DNA from: Syngnathus acus
Lineage: Eukaryota > Chordata > Actinopteri > Syngnathiformes > Syngnathidae
Direction of reading: 5' to 3'
Assembly: GCF_901709675.1 (NCBI RefSeq)
Contig: NC_051095.1
Location: 9,143,956 to 9,207,955 of the forward strand
Length of the DNA: 64,000 bases
Positions within the stretch are counted from its first letter, which is position 1. Each line of letters opens with the position of its first letter. The notes below the pieces were generated by a model. It had not been told where the DNA came from, ran no database searches, and was given only the letters and a program-made list of their open reading frames with translations. Of this stretch, positions 13,876-28,887 are shown in pieces. The position numbers and the translations under genes are program-made.

Positions 13876-14591
13876 AACTAAAAATAAACGTGAAACTGCA
13901 TTTTTGTGTAAATGTACGTATTAGCTACGTTGTCCTGAAATGTGCTTCTATAAGTCACCACACAAAAAATCTAAAGTTCATGAAAATGTATAAATGTATA
14001 ACAGCCACTCGCCACATATTGCTATTTTGGGAGTTGAATAGCAGCGTAACTCTAGGCGGCCGACACATCGCAACTTGACATGTGTCCAGAGTCCAACATA
14101 GACGGATGGACATAGCATTCACTTTTTAAAATAAAATAGTTTTATTTTATATAAGTAGCCTTGTCCTAAATGGTCCGCGTACCGGTCATTGGAGACCATT
14201 GCTCTATATCGTATGACCAGGGCACTAGTTCCTCTTGTGGGTTGTCACTGATTGATTCCTGTGACTTAACCTGGAAGTCGGGAGCCATATTGAGCAGAGC
14301 TCTGCTGTTTGTTAAGTTTTCACATTGCTGTGTTTTCATCCCGGAGGTCATGGTGGTGTCATACGTCAAGCTAAGTGCTTCCTGAGTTTGTCCATGCGCT
14401 GCGCACAGTTAGCGTTAGCTGCCACTAAAATGCCACCATGCATTTCGACATGGCGACTTGAGGGGAGGAGCAAAAATAAACCAAGGTGATGGGGCATTAG
14501 GGTTTGTTTCAATCATACGGTGGTCGCTTTTTAGCCAGCAGCGGTGCTATCAATGAAAAGTGGCAAAGTCAAGTATGTCAAAATATAGAGC

Positions 14592-14645
14592 AGGGGTGGG
14601 CAAAGTATGGCCCTCGGGTCATATCTGGCCTTCTCCCATCTTTTA
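14592..14645 (+). mobile_element. Short hAT-like end fragment
   Basis: CAGGGGTGGGCAAAGTATGG followed by CCCTCGGGTC is similar to the ends of hAT-derived repeats (CAGGGGTGGGCAAACTATGG type). No partner end seen. Confidence 0.35.
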
Positions 14646-16399
14646 TTTGTTCCACTAATTCAAATGTTTTTGCTTGGGGGCGCGGGGTATCATATTTATT
14701 ATTATTCGCTTAAATCAGTCAGCTCTTATGGTGTCGATTACTTTGATAATTGGCTGTCGGTTCATCGATTCATTTTAATGCCTCTAATCAGAACTTTCAT
14801 TTTCTAAGCTAGAACAGTCATTGGTTCATATTTGTTCATTCCGTGCACCTGCCCTCAGTTGTACTTACGACAATAATTCAATTCACATTTTCCTTGGACC
14901 CCCAATTCAGTGGACCATAGCCCAACCTGAGACCAACGTTCAGTTATCCACACGTGTAACCACTTTCCTTCTGCATTGGAGTGTATTATGGAAATGATAC
15001 AGGGTTGAGATGCAATGCTAAGGTCTAGACCCAGGAGTCCTAATTGGTACCCCCACCCTGGCGACAAGCCCGCCCCCCTCACCCACTCCCCACCCCCTCC
15101 ATGGTGTTTATCCACTAATTGGGCCACTTCCTGAGACAGAGGCCAAACAGGGAAGGGAGGAATGCATGGCAGAGGGCCACTCAGACAAGCTAGCGTCAGG
15201 ACTAGGGGGTGGTGCTGGTGCCGGTGATGGGACTGGGGTGTGTGTGTGTGTGCTGAGAGATCAGGTCAGGGAAGGAATAACGCACATAGACAGATGGCGA
15301 CTTTATCGAATATAGGGGGCGGGAGTCCTTCCTTATGACATAACGGTTCATATTTATGTAGACTGCGGAATGCAAACCCCCGCTCATCCCTTTATCCCCC
15401 CAGTAGCTTAATAGAGATAAAGTGCATATCAGTCTTTGGGGTGACAAATGGGATTTTTTTTTTATCCTCGCTGACCATCGACAGCGCTCCGGGTTTGTTT
15501 GATGTCCTCACTCTTTGAAGTGGGCCTACAGGGTCTATACGTCAGGGTTAAAAGTTGAGCCCCCCCACACACGCACCATTTAGGACTTTATAGGGCAGCT
15601 AAGGGAAGCCAGATGAATGCCACACACCTCCTTACATTTATTTTCAGGCATGAGAGTCACAATATGGTCAACAGTATTAGGACAGTAGGCCCATTGAAAA
15701 AAAGTTGAGAGACTGACTCTGACACTGTTTGTCACTTTATCATTTGTTGCTTTGTGTGAAAGGCACAAAAAGACATGAAACAGGATGGGTGAAGTCGACT
15801 TATGAATTACTCGGCTTCAAAAGTAACATCAGAAGACCCTTTCACAATGCTAGTCAAAGCTGGTATTTTTGACTTTTTTGTTTTTTTGCTCGGGATGATT
15901 GGTACTGACATCCAGAACCGCGACATGGGTTGTTTTTTTTTCTTTTTTTTAAGACAACCTAGGTCTTTTTTTATATATTGTTTTTACTTCTACGAGTTTC
16001 GACGGCATACTGCCGTGATACTTCCACATGTAATGAGTTCATCTCGACTTTTTTTTATATTCAATAGTTGATTTTTTTTTTGGGTCCTTTTTTACCTATG
16101 GATGGATAGTTCCGACATCAAACTGCCATCTTCTTCCGGACTTTAAAAAAAATGATCTTGGTCTTCCACTCAATTCAGGTGGTAATGATCTCAAAAGAAA
16201 AAAAAAAGAACTCAACCCTTTACCATAAAAGATAAATTCATTTGTGATGAACTCGTATCACAAGTTTGACAAAACTAGAAGAGGTAAAGAAAAGAACATA
16301 ATTTTTTTAGGAAAGGAAAGGAAAAGAACACTATTGAAAACAAAATAGGACAAGATGAACTCATTAACTCCATGGGAAGAAGCTGTTATGTCTCTGATA

Positions 16400-16870
16400 A
16401 ATGGAATGCCGGTCGAAATCAGAAGGTCATCAGACATCACAGGAATTTTGTTAACATTTGATGGGAACATTTTGTAGCTGTTAGCCAGATATTTCCCAGC
16501 CGTCTCAAATACAACATTCTGGGGAAGACCTTAGGCAAGATTTCGGACTGTGGGAATTTTTGTGACCTTGCTTTGCTCACTGGGAACAGAAAAGGGCCTT
16601 TCCCCAAGCTGCAGAGGTCACAACAGTGCATTTGAATGCCCAAATGGGAATTCCTACTGGTGACAAACAGGAGTTTTGTTTACATTTACTGGGACAATGT
16701 TGCAGCTCTTTTGTGAGATAATTCTTTTTTTTCCAGCAAACGCAACAAGCCATAATATTTTAGAAGCTGTCTGTGGGAATATTGATCTATCGGCCGAGAA
16801 GAACGTCCGTAAAATGAGCTGGTATTGGCTGAGACTTGAGATATGGATTCTCCCAAGCATGCCTTTGTTA
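16400..16870. repeat. Two diverged tandem units of ~228 bp
   Basis: CAGGAATTTTGTTAACATTT at 16440 (one base different at its start) parallels CAGGAGTTTTGTTTACATTT at 16668. Both continue with GGGAACATTTTGTAGCT or GGGACAATGTTGCAGCT and later CTGTGGGAAT. Confidence 0.55.
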
Positions 16871-17292
16871 GAGGATTAAAAACAAAAAAGTTCATTTTCT
16901 CAAATTGCTCCCACAAAGTTGGACATAAAATTACACAAAATGTCTTGATCAGATGAACAACCACCCTTGATAGCATATTGGTAATTATTTCATTTGGAAA
17001 ATACCAAACCAAAAGGCTGCACAAAAACATATTCCAAACTAGAGGAGCCACAGTGTTCCCACAGACAAAAAATACCCGACAGCGATCAGGGTCAGAGAGA
17101 GACCAATCGGGTCGAGAGGGCTGAAATGCAGCTGGAGTGTTTGAGAGTGACGGTGAATAAACACAGCAGGCCAAGAAGGAAGCGGAGGAGCAGGATGACA
17201 GAGACAGACACAAACCCTTTCCTGTTGTCCTAAATAGCAGCAACCAAAGGAGCGTAGCTACCCCTGACAAACTTCCTTTTCTATCAGCTCCC

Positions 17293-17349
17293 AGAGGAGG
17301 AGGAGGAGGAGGAGGAGGAGGAGGAGGAGGAGGAGGAGGAGGAGGAAGA
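17293..17349 (+). repeat. (GAG)n trinucleotide repeat
   Basis: About 18 GAG/GGA units; it produces spurious proline and serine homopolymer frames on the minus strand. Confidence 0.95.
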
Positions 17350-19111
17350 GGGGAGAGGGCTCGGCTGCTCACACAGCGAACATTGTGTTACCATGGAATA
17401 TTGAATAATAGTGATGGGAACATGATTGAGTGACGTAAATGACATTCTAGTACAGGGATTCCCAAACTTTTTTTTTTGGGTCAAGGCTGTCTGGTATTTC
17501 TCACCCTACATTCTTGATTGTTTTCCCCTGCAACAAAAAAAACCCAACTCATAAACATGATGCATTTGTTGGCTATAAACAGCTTTGTTGTGTTGCTTTT
17601 TTATAGCTTTATTTAGGGCAGTGTTTCCCAGCCTTTAAAGGGGGGCCTCTAAAGGTTGAGCTGAAAAATCTCGGTAATTTAGAGTAAATAGGGGGGAAAG
17701 GACTGTCAGGATTTTAAAAGGGTTGGATGGCCTAAAAGGTTCAGGAAAAAGTTTGAATTCCAACTGAAGCCCTTTTGACATGGACTGTCAAGGCTATTTT
17801 TATTCTTTGGTCCTTCCACTGTCGCTGTAAATGGCTGTATTGGGTTATTGACAAGGATGTGCAGCTTAAAACATTTGAGAAACGTCAATTTTCTTGGCTT
17901 ATATCTGTAAAACTGTGGTCACTGTTCTGTGTGACACCAAATAAGGAACTGAACTCAAGTCCCAAATTTACCGGCCTCCAAAGTATTATCAAATCAATGC
18001 GGGATATTTCCTCATGTATTGCAGTGGGAAAACAAAAACGGAATTACTGCTCTGTGTCAAAGGTTCTGTCGACGTGCAAATTCTGAAGTAGTACCACAGG
18101 CAGGACGGCGGGTGCGTGAAAGGGGGGTATCAGAAAACTGGTCATCAGAAAGTTCCAAACAACTGCAGTTTTGCGTGAAATAGAATACTAGAAGCAAGTA
18201 GTTCTGCAAATGTTCCAGCTTCCGAGGTAGTCAAAAAATGGTAAGGTTTCTAGGTGGTGTGAGAAAAAACAGGATGTGTGGAACTCCCAAGACTTGGAAC
18301 TTCCTCTTCCAGAGTGCCAGTACAGCGTTCAGGCCCGCTCCCAGGCTGGAGGAAAGCATTACTGATTTGGCATCTGCATCATGCACCTCCTTCCAATCTA
18401 TTCCTTGACAATTTAAATGAACAGAAATAAACCACAGACCCCTTCACCTCTCTTGGTGCTTTTTCTGCTCGTTTTACGTCAGTGAGGGCACTGGGAGTGC
18501 AACCCTCTGCAGGGCTAATGAAACTGGCTCTGGTGCCAAGTCAAGTCTATGGCTGCAGTGGCCTTGACAGACATTCAGGGAGTTCACACTGAGGATATGC
18601 GTATTGGTGACATTTCTACGAGCTTCCCCCCAGAACGCACACAAATCCTTTCATCCGCGTCACAAGGTCGCCGAGGGCGTCGGCTATTATGCTCTTACAA
18701 CTTCCTGTTTATCAGCTTGTGAATTTACAGAGGAAACTCAATTTTCCAATGCCTTTAATTCGGAGTTCAACCTAAATAATAATATAGCCGGAAAATGTAC
18801 ATTACTCCTGTAAAGCGTAACGCCATTCCTGTTTGCTGGACCGTTAGCCAGAGAGAATGAAGACGTATTGTCAAAAGTGAATTTCCAAAAAACAACTTTA
18901 CATTTTTCATTAGGAAACGACACCATGATTGGGAAAAAAAATAGATCATCAGTATATTCTCAAACTCATGCCCTCAAAAAAATTACTTGCGTAATAATAC
19001 ACCTCTTGTTTCAAGAAAAATCATCAAACATCACATATTTTAACCTAAGGTAGAAAGGAGTACCTGGTTTATTGTATACGTTTCACTGGCATGCTGGTCT
19101 GCATATGTGCT

Positions 19112-19170
19112 TTTTAAAAATGATCCCCGGACCCCCAGGGACACAAGGAACCAGGTTTGAGAAACAATAA
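19112..19170 (-). mobile_element. hAT-like terminal fragment
   Basis: The reverse strand reads TTTCTCAAACCTGGTTCCTT followed by GGGGGTCCGGGG, similar to ends of hAT-derived fish repeats. Only one end is seen. Confidence 0.35.
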
Positions 19171-22100
19171 CTGTCTGGAGGCGCAGTGCATCTTCCTTAT
19201 AAACCAACCATGTCTGTAATGGGATCACGGTGACTTCATTAAGGTGGCATTCATATCGTTCTCTTCTTCACCAATGTGGTTTCAATCTCATCCAAACTGT
19301 ACATAAACCCCACAGGAAATGCAGCTGGGCCACAGACAATCCAAAAATATACAGGGGCAGCGTATGGACGTACGTATGTGCGGTGTGTAGGGCCCGAGGA
19401 AAATAAAACACATGTGCAGGCGGCGCAAAAATGGGGCCGGGGCATGATTAACGACACCAACACTTTGAAGACAGGAAGACACCTGGTGACCATCTTGTCT
19501 CGATGGGCCACGGACAGACGGGAATGCTTTAGTGTGTAGGAATTAGCCGCAATAGCACAGACACAGACACCCCCCCCACCCAAAAACAAAAATTCTGATG
19601 CCAGATGGGGGCTAAACCCACGGGATTGCGGAGGACTGATGGAATGAGACTCGCAACTTGGAGGTGTGTTTTCAGGGAGAAGGATGAATGCGTTGGCTTC
19701 CTGTATTGACTGGCGATCTCGCTAAAAGCCTGCTCGGAGAGGCCGAGGCGTACGCCGAGAGACGGATGAAGTGAAGGAGGATGTGTGAATTTTCCGCCCA
19801 AGCCACAAACAGCCATTGTTCCACAGCAAGCAGTAAACACCCGGCACCGAAGAAGTCCATAGAAACCAGATTGATGCGTGGCATGCATACTAATGACTAG
19901 TTCTGTGGTTAAAAATCAACAATCATATTGGGAAAACATGCTCAATGGATCATTAAGGAAAACATTTCCCAGCCTTTGAGTTATCGCAGAGCAGGATGAA
20001 GCAGAATTTTCCTCACCAGAAAATATTTGGCCTGCTTTACGCCACCGCTATGCAAATAGCCAACTGTACAGTTTCCAACCCATAGGTGGCTACGTATTGA
20101 TGAAAAAATGGAGGTCAAGAACAAGTTCCTAAAGCAGTGTTTCCTGATGCAATGCTATCATTGCTGTGATAAAACAACTGAAACTAGCTTCTTTCACATA
20201 AGAGACCCAGCAAAATTGTCAAAACAAGAGTTGTTGCAGAAGACTGAACAATATTCGCTGAAGCATTCGGTGAAAGCTAAAAGGAGGGCCCGAGAGATAC
20301 GGTGACGACTTGTAGCACTTTATAACAGTCCACGTCCAAATACTTTTGCACGCTTTGTGTTCATTTTGCTTGCTGCAATTTGAGAGGCAAAGTTGCACAA
20401 AGAAAATTGAGCAGCAAGCAAACGGGCTTTGTGTTGCTATTTGGGCCTCAAGGAAGCAAGTGTTCTCCCGCGGGTCGGATGTGCTGTGCATGTTGAGGCG
20501 GTCCGGGCTAACGGCTGAAGGGCCGCTCTGTAATTAATGGGCAGAAGGCCTTCACTCTCTCTCTGCCGCAGCATTCAGGGCTTAAGAGCACAGCTACACA
20601 CATGTCGAGGTTACTCTTGCTCTTAGTGACTTAGGGGTTTGTTGTGCTCTTTCTTAACATGCTAAGATGGCTTCTGAGCATTGGTTAATAAGAGAGTCAA
20701 TTTCAATTTCTGCAGTATACTTTCAGTATTGATGCATTTAATGGCAATGGCTGTCCGTTGGTTGCACCTGTCTGTATTTTCAGCCTGGCCCAACATACGG
20801 GCTCATTCTGGCCATGTTTGCTTTTCCCATCCCCCCTCCTCCTGCTGCACAATCAAGGGCGAATTATCTGTCTTCCGGAAAGCGAGAGAGCGAAAGAGCC
20901 CACTAATTTGAGATGGACTTGATTGTGCCCCGAGGCCAACGGGATGAAGCCCACATCCGGGATGCTAATTCTAACCATAACACGGGCAACATGTGTTTTG
21001 CGCTGATTTGAGACGGGCTCAAAGTGGCCGCTACCTTCTTCCACTGCAAGGAGCCTTTCTTTCTTGTGGCGTGTTCTGCGGCTTTCGGGCCCACCATGTA
21101 TGTATTTATAGAGGCCGGGTCACGACACATATCCATTGACTGCTTGTTCTTTCTTTTATGACAAGAGGCAGCGACAGACTTGGTTTTTTATTTTTCCGTT
21201 TCAGAGTTTGTAGGCGACAATGATGTGGAAAATGTACTTAATCTTAGAGCAAACTCAATTCACTCCATATAAAGCAGCAGTTTGGCAGATGCGATTGAGC
21301 AAGACTTCAAAAACGATGTTTCAAGTCACTCTTAAAGGAAACATTACACAAAGACAATTACACTGTATTTAAAACACTCACATGGTTTCATGATTCTGAA
21401 TGTCATCTTTAAGATACAACAAAACAAAACCCAACTAATAACAATCTGATAAGATTCGGCAACTATCTCAACATTTCAAAAGTGATTTTCAATCAATACC
21501 AAATGAGCAATTGGATGGACTGTTTTTCATCTTTTACATTCATGATGTGGAATAAATATCGATACTGTAGTCATTTCTTCAAAGACGATACCGCTTTATG
21601 ACAAATTTGCGTTACATCGCCGTCGTACGAACGGAACGTCGTCGTGAACTGAAGACCTCTTCTAATGACTGCATGGGGAAAACCAACAGCAAACTTGGCT
21701 GATGATGTCATTGAATTCCCAAGAGTTTATCTCTTGCTCTCTCAACCAAATGGAAAAAAGGGGTTGACCTAAGAAATATGTTGCGCTATCCTGTTTTGTA
21801 CATTTCCCGAACTCCAAGGTGGAGGGCAGGCGGGGAACATTCACTTTGACAAAGGTCAGACCCACCCCCCCTTCAAGCATTCGTGGCGGTCTGGAAAAAG
21901 CATTAGAGGCTATGGGGGGGGTTTGAGCTATTTCCCCTTGTCGCGACCATTGTGACTGGGAAGGAAGCAATGACAGGAAGATGGAGGACACACTTGTGTA
22001 TTGCAAGAGAACAGGACAATAAACTTCTCATGCATCTGGTGTGTGTCACTTTTCTATACTTAGTAGGGATTTGGGGATTTCAGGGAGACATTTCAGGAGA

Positions 22101-24284
22101 GACCTGAAATGCAAAGTAAGCTTTACGGCTGACCTTTATTTGACCTCTTTAGTCCAACTAACAATTCAGGCCATTTTGCACAAAGTGCTGTTTTCTAAGA
22201 AGAGGGTGAAAGGTAAAATTCCCAACAAGTGTTTTGTCCATGTAAATTTACATGGATGCTTCCAGTCTCCAGTTTGTGTTTTTGTTTCTGTTTTCTGACA
22301 CTCAAAGCCATTGCTAAGTTTCAAACATCCAAGTGAATGTTTTATCTGTTCATTTCTGAAAATACAATTCCCAGGCCCAACTGTGACATAATAGTGAACC
22401 TAATTTACATATTAAGATCCACCCACCCAACAGACAAAGTTTCTCTGCCCTTGACAAGATCAGCTTGGCTGGATGAAAATCAAGAGCCACTTTCGACAGC
22501 TGAAATACAGCCTAAAGCAATAGCATGCAGAGGCACTATGACAAATAAAAGAGAATAACCGCAAAACTATTTGTCAAGCCATCGCTGACGTTTTGCATTC
22601 TTTGTTGTTCCATCTACTTGGGTCATGTAATAAAGTATTCAGACTTTACCACTGGTGAAGTGTTCTATAATTCTTCATCTTTGGGGTATTTTGACAAAAG
22701 TATGCGACTGAAATGTTGTCAAAACAACCCCAAAACTGTTTTGAATAGCGGGAATAAAAAGCAGAATATATGGTTGTATTTTTTGGGTTTGCTTTGCGCA
22801 ACCTCATCTTACAGTAATGGAACAATGTCAAGCAGTCACTCTCCCAAATATACAACATTAATGTGGAAATGAGCCTTGTGGCTTCCCTCAGGTGCTCAAC
22901 GTTTCCCCAAAGCAAGTCGGTTAACCACTCAAACCACTCCGGCATACCGTAGTGCAATTCCCCCACGGTCGCAATCCACAAAACGCGTTGGCTGCAATCC
23001 CACGGAAATCAATCCAGGAAGCCGAATCATTTGTGCAAATCTTGCAGAAAACATCAATTCAACCATCTATCTTACTATCGTTTTAAATATCGTAAGAACG
23101 AGGTGGAACGGGAGGGACGACGCAACAGTGCAGCCTCCCGCAAAGCAGCTGCCCTGGAATGCGGGCTGGCACAGCAAAGCCGGCTCTTCAATTATTGCTG
23201 ATGAAAACAAAATGGATGCAGTCTGCTGGGCACGCAGCTTCTAATTAGTGGCTTCCGTCTTCCTAATTGCTTTCTCCGCGTCGCCCCCTCATTCGGGGAT
23301 CGGACCAGTTGGCCGCGCCGCATTTAGCGTGCTTTGTTTATCTTTGACAGAAACCATACACCATAATCAAGGCGCAAAGTGAAGGTTTTCGACGCAGAGA
23401 ATAGTCAAGCCGTTCCTTTTTTTAGTTTTGGACCTTTTTTCTGCTTTTAAAAAGGGAATAAATCGGTATTGGCACAGGAATTAACCACAGGAAAAGCCTG
23501 TACGCTAACTATATGTTTGAGGACATGCTGTGCGTGCTGGAGGCCAGGCTGCTTTTTTTTCCTTAATAGGCATCTTTAAAACATCCCGAGTTGGTTCTAA
23601 AGAAGTTTTTTTTTATGTAGTAAATGCATGGAATTCTGCCTGCTAAAAGAATACGACCATTGACTCAAAAATGAGGTCCTCTCAGATGTTATAAATGAGT
23701 TATTTTGCCTCTGATCTCCACCAGGATGTGATTTTTTTTTAGGTATAAACAAAAAAAAAAAAAACATTTCCACACAACACTGCAGAGTGGCTTGAGCCCT
23801 TCAATTAGAGAAAGACAGAGTTGTAAAAAGTTATAGTTTTGACAGAATGTGTTTGCGCTGATGTTGCCGAGCAGACTGGCAGGGTTATTGCTTTGAGACG
23901 TTAACAGCTTGGATTGTCGAATGAGCTTTGCCGTTTGTTGATCACAACCTAGGAAACGCTTGGAATGAGCCATATTTGTTTTACAGCAAAATTACACAAA
24001 AATCATTTGACAGATTTCTGCGCAACACGATGTTATTGATGTTATCGAGGTGCTGGACCTAATTAGGATTGTTTGGCCTTGAATTGCTATTTCCTTATTT
24101 TCCATGGACATGTGGAAACACTATATACACCACGACTTTGTATTTAAACAAATCTAATAATTCCGGCCGCAAATGTGTCATGCTATCTTCTTACCGCACA
24201 CAAACACATGTTCTTTGCGTGCTCAGGTGCTGCTCCGACAACAAACAAAAACTAAGCATGCAGTCCTGAATAAAAAAATCTGCC

Positions 24285-24720
24285 AAAAAAAAGTACTGCA
24301 GCAAAGTGGAGACTATGAATTGTCGAAATAGGCTCTTCTGTATTTACTTCCAAATGGAGACAGAGGATGTCTAACACTGCGGCACTAATGCAGTGCATTC
24401 CTGCATTCACTTATTACAGTAATAAGCAAATTAATTTCATCCAATCCAACAAGTGGGAAGCAAGAACACAGAGCACTGCAAGAAAGTAGAAACTATGGAG
24501 TACCAGCGTCCAGAAACGATACCCAGAAATCCTGTTACAAATCAGTTTGAAAGACAAAAAAATCTACTACAGCACCAAGAGATAATTGTTGCATACAAAG
24601 ACTTGCCAACAAATGCATTCACCTCTCAGTAAGGATATATGTGCAGCAGGATCATTGCAGTAAAGTGGAGAATACTATTCGAACGTATAGTGACACGGCA
24701 AGCTAACTTGACACTTTAGG
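24285..24720. repeat. Three diverged tandem units of ~180 bp
   Basis: TGCAGCAAAGTGGAGACTAT at 24297, TGCAAGAAAGTAGAAACTAT at 24477 and TGCAGTAAAGTGGAGAATAC at 24656 are spaced 180 and 179 bp. The intervening TGCATTCAC...CAGTAA phrase also recurs in register. Confidence 0.65.
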
Positions 24721-27546
24721 GCTGACCAGCTAGTTGGATAAAAACTGCCATTTGGGGGAAATGAAGCAAGTGCTAGAGTGCCCTAAAAAGCATCTTATTG
24801 ACTAGAAGAATAAATCTTCACAAATGGAACCCAAAGGCAAGCATTTGAGTGAGTCGAGTAATTCAACGCAACGTTTGGTGCGCGGTAACTCCGGAGTGAT
24901 TTAATGCGGCTAGATGAGAAGGGAGGCAGGCTCGCAAAGCAGCAACCGGATAAGCCATAAAGATGGCGCAGATATGCGCGAGGGGAGGAAATAGAGGGAT
25001 TTGATCGCTCCTCCATTCTCGTCTCACTCTTTCTCTCTCTCGTTCACTCTCTCTCACTCGCTCTCTCTGTCTGTTTACAATTAGCATGCCGAGAATGAAT
25101 CTTCCACGAATGACCGCTCAGCTGGCAGCCCCCCGACTAGTCGGGAACAAGGGAGCTATTAGTGGAGGAGCTGAGGAAGGAAGGAAGCGGGGAAAGCCAA
25201 AAGAGAAGGCCGGCCAGCTCCGAGGGCCGCGGAGGGAGGGGGGTGTGGGTGGAGGGTTGTGTGTGTGTGGGGGTGAAGGGGTGGATCAGAGCAGGGCTTA
25301 TCCACACATCTCCCCGAGGCCATCACCACAAGGAGGAGGAAGAGGAGGAAGATAAAGGAGATTAGTTTGGGGATGTGGCCTGAAGGACAGTGGTGGACTT
25401 AGGCCACTACCTCCCCGCGGCCCTTTGACATCGGAGTACCCCCTTGACCAAGCATGAGACCCCACCCCGAATCATCCACTGGTGTTGATTCACTACGGTG
25501 GATGTCTGCGGGCCTCTGGACTCACACCATCCGGACAAACTCGCTCTCCTCTTGGCATACAAAGATCAGTCGGGGTGTATCACTTTAATATACAATTGTG
25601 ACATCAATTACTACTTTCCTATTCGCTAGTGTTATGGCGGCATCTTGTGGCATGTGGGTGCAGTATAAAATGAGCATAACAAAACAATGACAACAGCCAA
25701 TTCTCTTTCTGATGTTTTTTTGAACAGGACAAGTAATCAAACGAAAAACACTTGCAAGCCGCAAGGATCTGCTGTAGGCCACAACTCGTGTAAATGCAAA
25801 AAGATTAACCAACCATCTTCCTGAAGTTGCTTACTTGGTCATGCCCCTTAAAGGCAGATATACAAGACTACAATTGCTGCTAATGTGATTGTACTTGTTG
25901 CAATGTAGCCTACAGTAGTAAACCTTTTAAACCAATTTACTTATACGGACATGTTTGTTTTCTGTATAACATTTTTTGATACAATGCTATTTTTCATTTT
26001 CCCGACTGCCGTAAATGACTTGGGGATGACACACGTGAATATAGGACGAAGCATAAGCTCCAGCAAACAGCTCCCCCTCTCACACGGCCATTCATCATTG
26101 TGAAAGAGGAAATTAAGTGAGGCTTCTGCCAAGAAGCAACAGGGGGGCCGGAGAGGCCTCAAAGACCTTCGCAGTGTTTCTGTCCTGCTTTGTTGTTGCT
26201 GTTGTTTTCTCTCCACCAGGGTCGCTCTAATAAGTCTTTGAATCTGGAAAAGCGTGGAAACAAAATAATGGCTTTCCTACTCGCTGTCCGCCAAGTGTTT
26301 ACGTAGAAGAATCATGCAACAGATACATTATCAACACTAAGTAGAAATTGCGAACGAGCTACTATAGATATATGTCGAGGCAGCGTTCACTCCTACATAC
26401 AAAAATATCGTGATGACCTGACTTGTGAATTTAATTAGTTCCGTCACCAAGTTTCACTTGTATCTCAAATCATTGACCCCCCATTAAAATTAATGCAAAT
26501 AAAATGGATCCATCAGAGCCCCCTCAAAACACCTACAAAGAATTATGTAACAATTTTAACAGAATAGTACTCTACGGTAGGCCTAGATTACTTTATTTAA
26601 AAAAACATTAGGAAAAAGTGAGTACCAATATTAGGAATTGCGCCGATACAGGTATCGGATACTAATGGAGGCTGCTAATACCAGCCAGCCATACTTAAGC
26701 CAATCGGTACTCTATCTGTGAGTAATCAAGAGAAAATACTCGTATTGATATCAGTCTGAAAAATAAGTGGTATCAAAGACGTACAGTAATATCATCAGGC
26801 TTTAACCATTCGTGCCTCATGATTTCAAGCTTCAGTGCCAGGCGTAGTACAATATTTCAAGTAACACAAAGATGCAGTGTTATTAGTGGAATGCAAAGAG
26901 GATAAAGAACATATGCCTGTATGTGTTCTTATCATAGCCACGTGGAGCGCTGCACAGTTTGTGTTGAATTCTCGAAGGGTTACGAATTAGTACAACAACG
27001 TTGACGCTAGTGTCGGTAGCCCATCTATGGTGTTTTGCATTGTCTTAGCATTAAGCTAACAGGCTTTAAGAAGAATAAGGTATGGAGTTTTGATAAATAT
27101 GGCTCACTCATAAGTCGAGGTACCCCTGGACCTTGAATGATATCCCGTTTGTTTGGTATGTCCCCCAAACGTGGAAATAGACTTCTCACAAACTTTTTTT
27201 ATCAAACAAAGACCTAAAAGGAGACAATGTCGAAACGTTACTGGTTCTAGTCGGCAAACTACCATTTCAAATCCCCCCCTCAAAGACGTAAAGCTTTTAC
27301 ACTTGTAAGCAGCCCTTAATGTGGCGTTTGGGAAGCCTGAAGCGCAGAGAGAGACGAGCTCGGGGGGCTTCGGCAGGGGATATTGGGAAGGTACAAAGAG
27401 GGTATTATTTGTTGGCCCCGCCAGCTGCTCCCCAGCCACCTTCTATTCGGTGTGAGTGTGTCCGGATGTGGGCAAAGATGGCTCCTTGTTGTTGAAGAGG
27501 ACAGATAATGAGGTTAATGCGTACTGTTGTACGATATACACACTGC
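24721..27546. other. Gene-free stretch
   Basis: Has a CTCTCT-rich patch near 25030 and purine-rich sequence at 25150-25360. No coding or RNA feature supported. Confidence 0.55.
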
Positions 27547-27982
<436 letters not shown>

Positions 27983-28506
27983 CTACACCCGTTGTCACTT
28001 GATAGAACAGCACGCTCTACTAGCGTTCCAAAGCTAACCTGGAATAAACATTCTTGGGGGTGGAAAAATGTCATTTTTGGAGCATTATTGCAGGAGGGGA
28101 GCTGCCTTTCATGAGAATAAACGAGATTTCCTGAACGGAGAGCATTCCAAGGACGCCGGTGGTCTCGGCTTGCCAAAAGGCAAGACGACACATGCCGGAG
28201 GATTGTCTGCCAGGTAACACAAAGAGCTCTCATTTCCTCCTTTTATAACGCATGCACGCACACACACACGCACACAGAAACACAAGTACACAGCAAAAAA
28301 ACAAATATAAAAAATATGGTGAATCGTTTGAGTTGTGCATGGAAATATGTACTTTTGGGATCCCATTGGAGCACTAATATTGTCTCTTTCACGCAAAGAT
28401 CTGGCAAAGTTCCAAGAAGTCACAGAAAATTCCGTCTTTACCGGTTTGTCACTTTTAAACCAGACACTTCGGCGTCAGTGACAATTGCTTTGAATACAAC
28501 AAATTG

Positions 28507-28594
28507 TAGAGCTGCAACGTTTAATAGACAACTAACCAATTATCAAACTTATCAAAAATTATTTTTGATAATCGATTGGAAACCTTACTCATCT
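28507..28594. mobile_element. Decayed palindromic repeat (GAGCTGCAAC... ATAATCGATT type)
   Basis: GAGCTGCAACGTTTAATAGA and TTTTTGATAATCGATTGG match a widespread fish repeat whose core is a TTAATCGATTAA-like palindrome. This copy is mutated. Confidence 0.5.
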
Positions 28595-28887
28595 TAAAAT
28601 TGTCCAAATCAGAGTAATCCCAGTGTATCAGTAGTACAGAACAGATTTACGTTCTCATCCGTGAAAGTAGACAAACTTTAGCCTTTTCTGACAGATGTTA
28701 CGACCCAAACCGGTAAAAATGATAATTTGTTTATATTTGTACACTTTCACCACTGTCAGTTTGAAATCCTCTGTTTTTGAATAAAGGCACAAGAATTAAA
28801 ACTTTGTTTGATCTGAATCATAAATCACAATTTTAGTTGCACCGATTCTATATAACTTAAGTCGGTGTTGATTCACCGATCCACACA

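Larger units (their letters stand above)
16871..24284. other. Gene-free stretch
   Basis: Contains the GAG repeat, a hAT-like end near 19.1 kb and short hAT-like phrases near 17.45 and 17.62 kb (GGGATTCCCAAAC, GTGTTTCCCAGCC). Otherwise unique-looking sequence with no supported gene. Conserved enhancers could be present but cannot be recognised from one genome. Confidence 0.55.

Noticed and set aside
16686-17372. Minus-strand open frame of 228 codons with a proline run
   Set aside because: The proline run comes from the GAG microsatellite, and the rest includes a decayed tandem repeat; no domain, no splice support.
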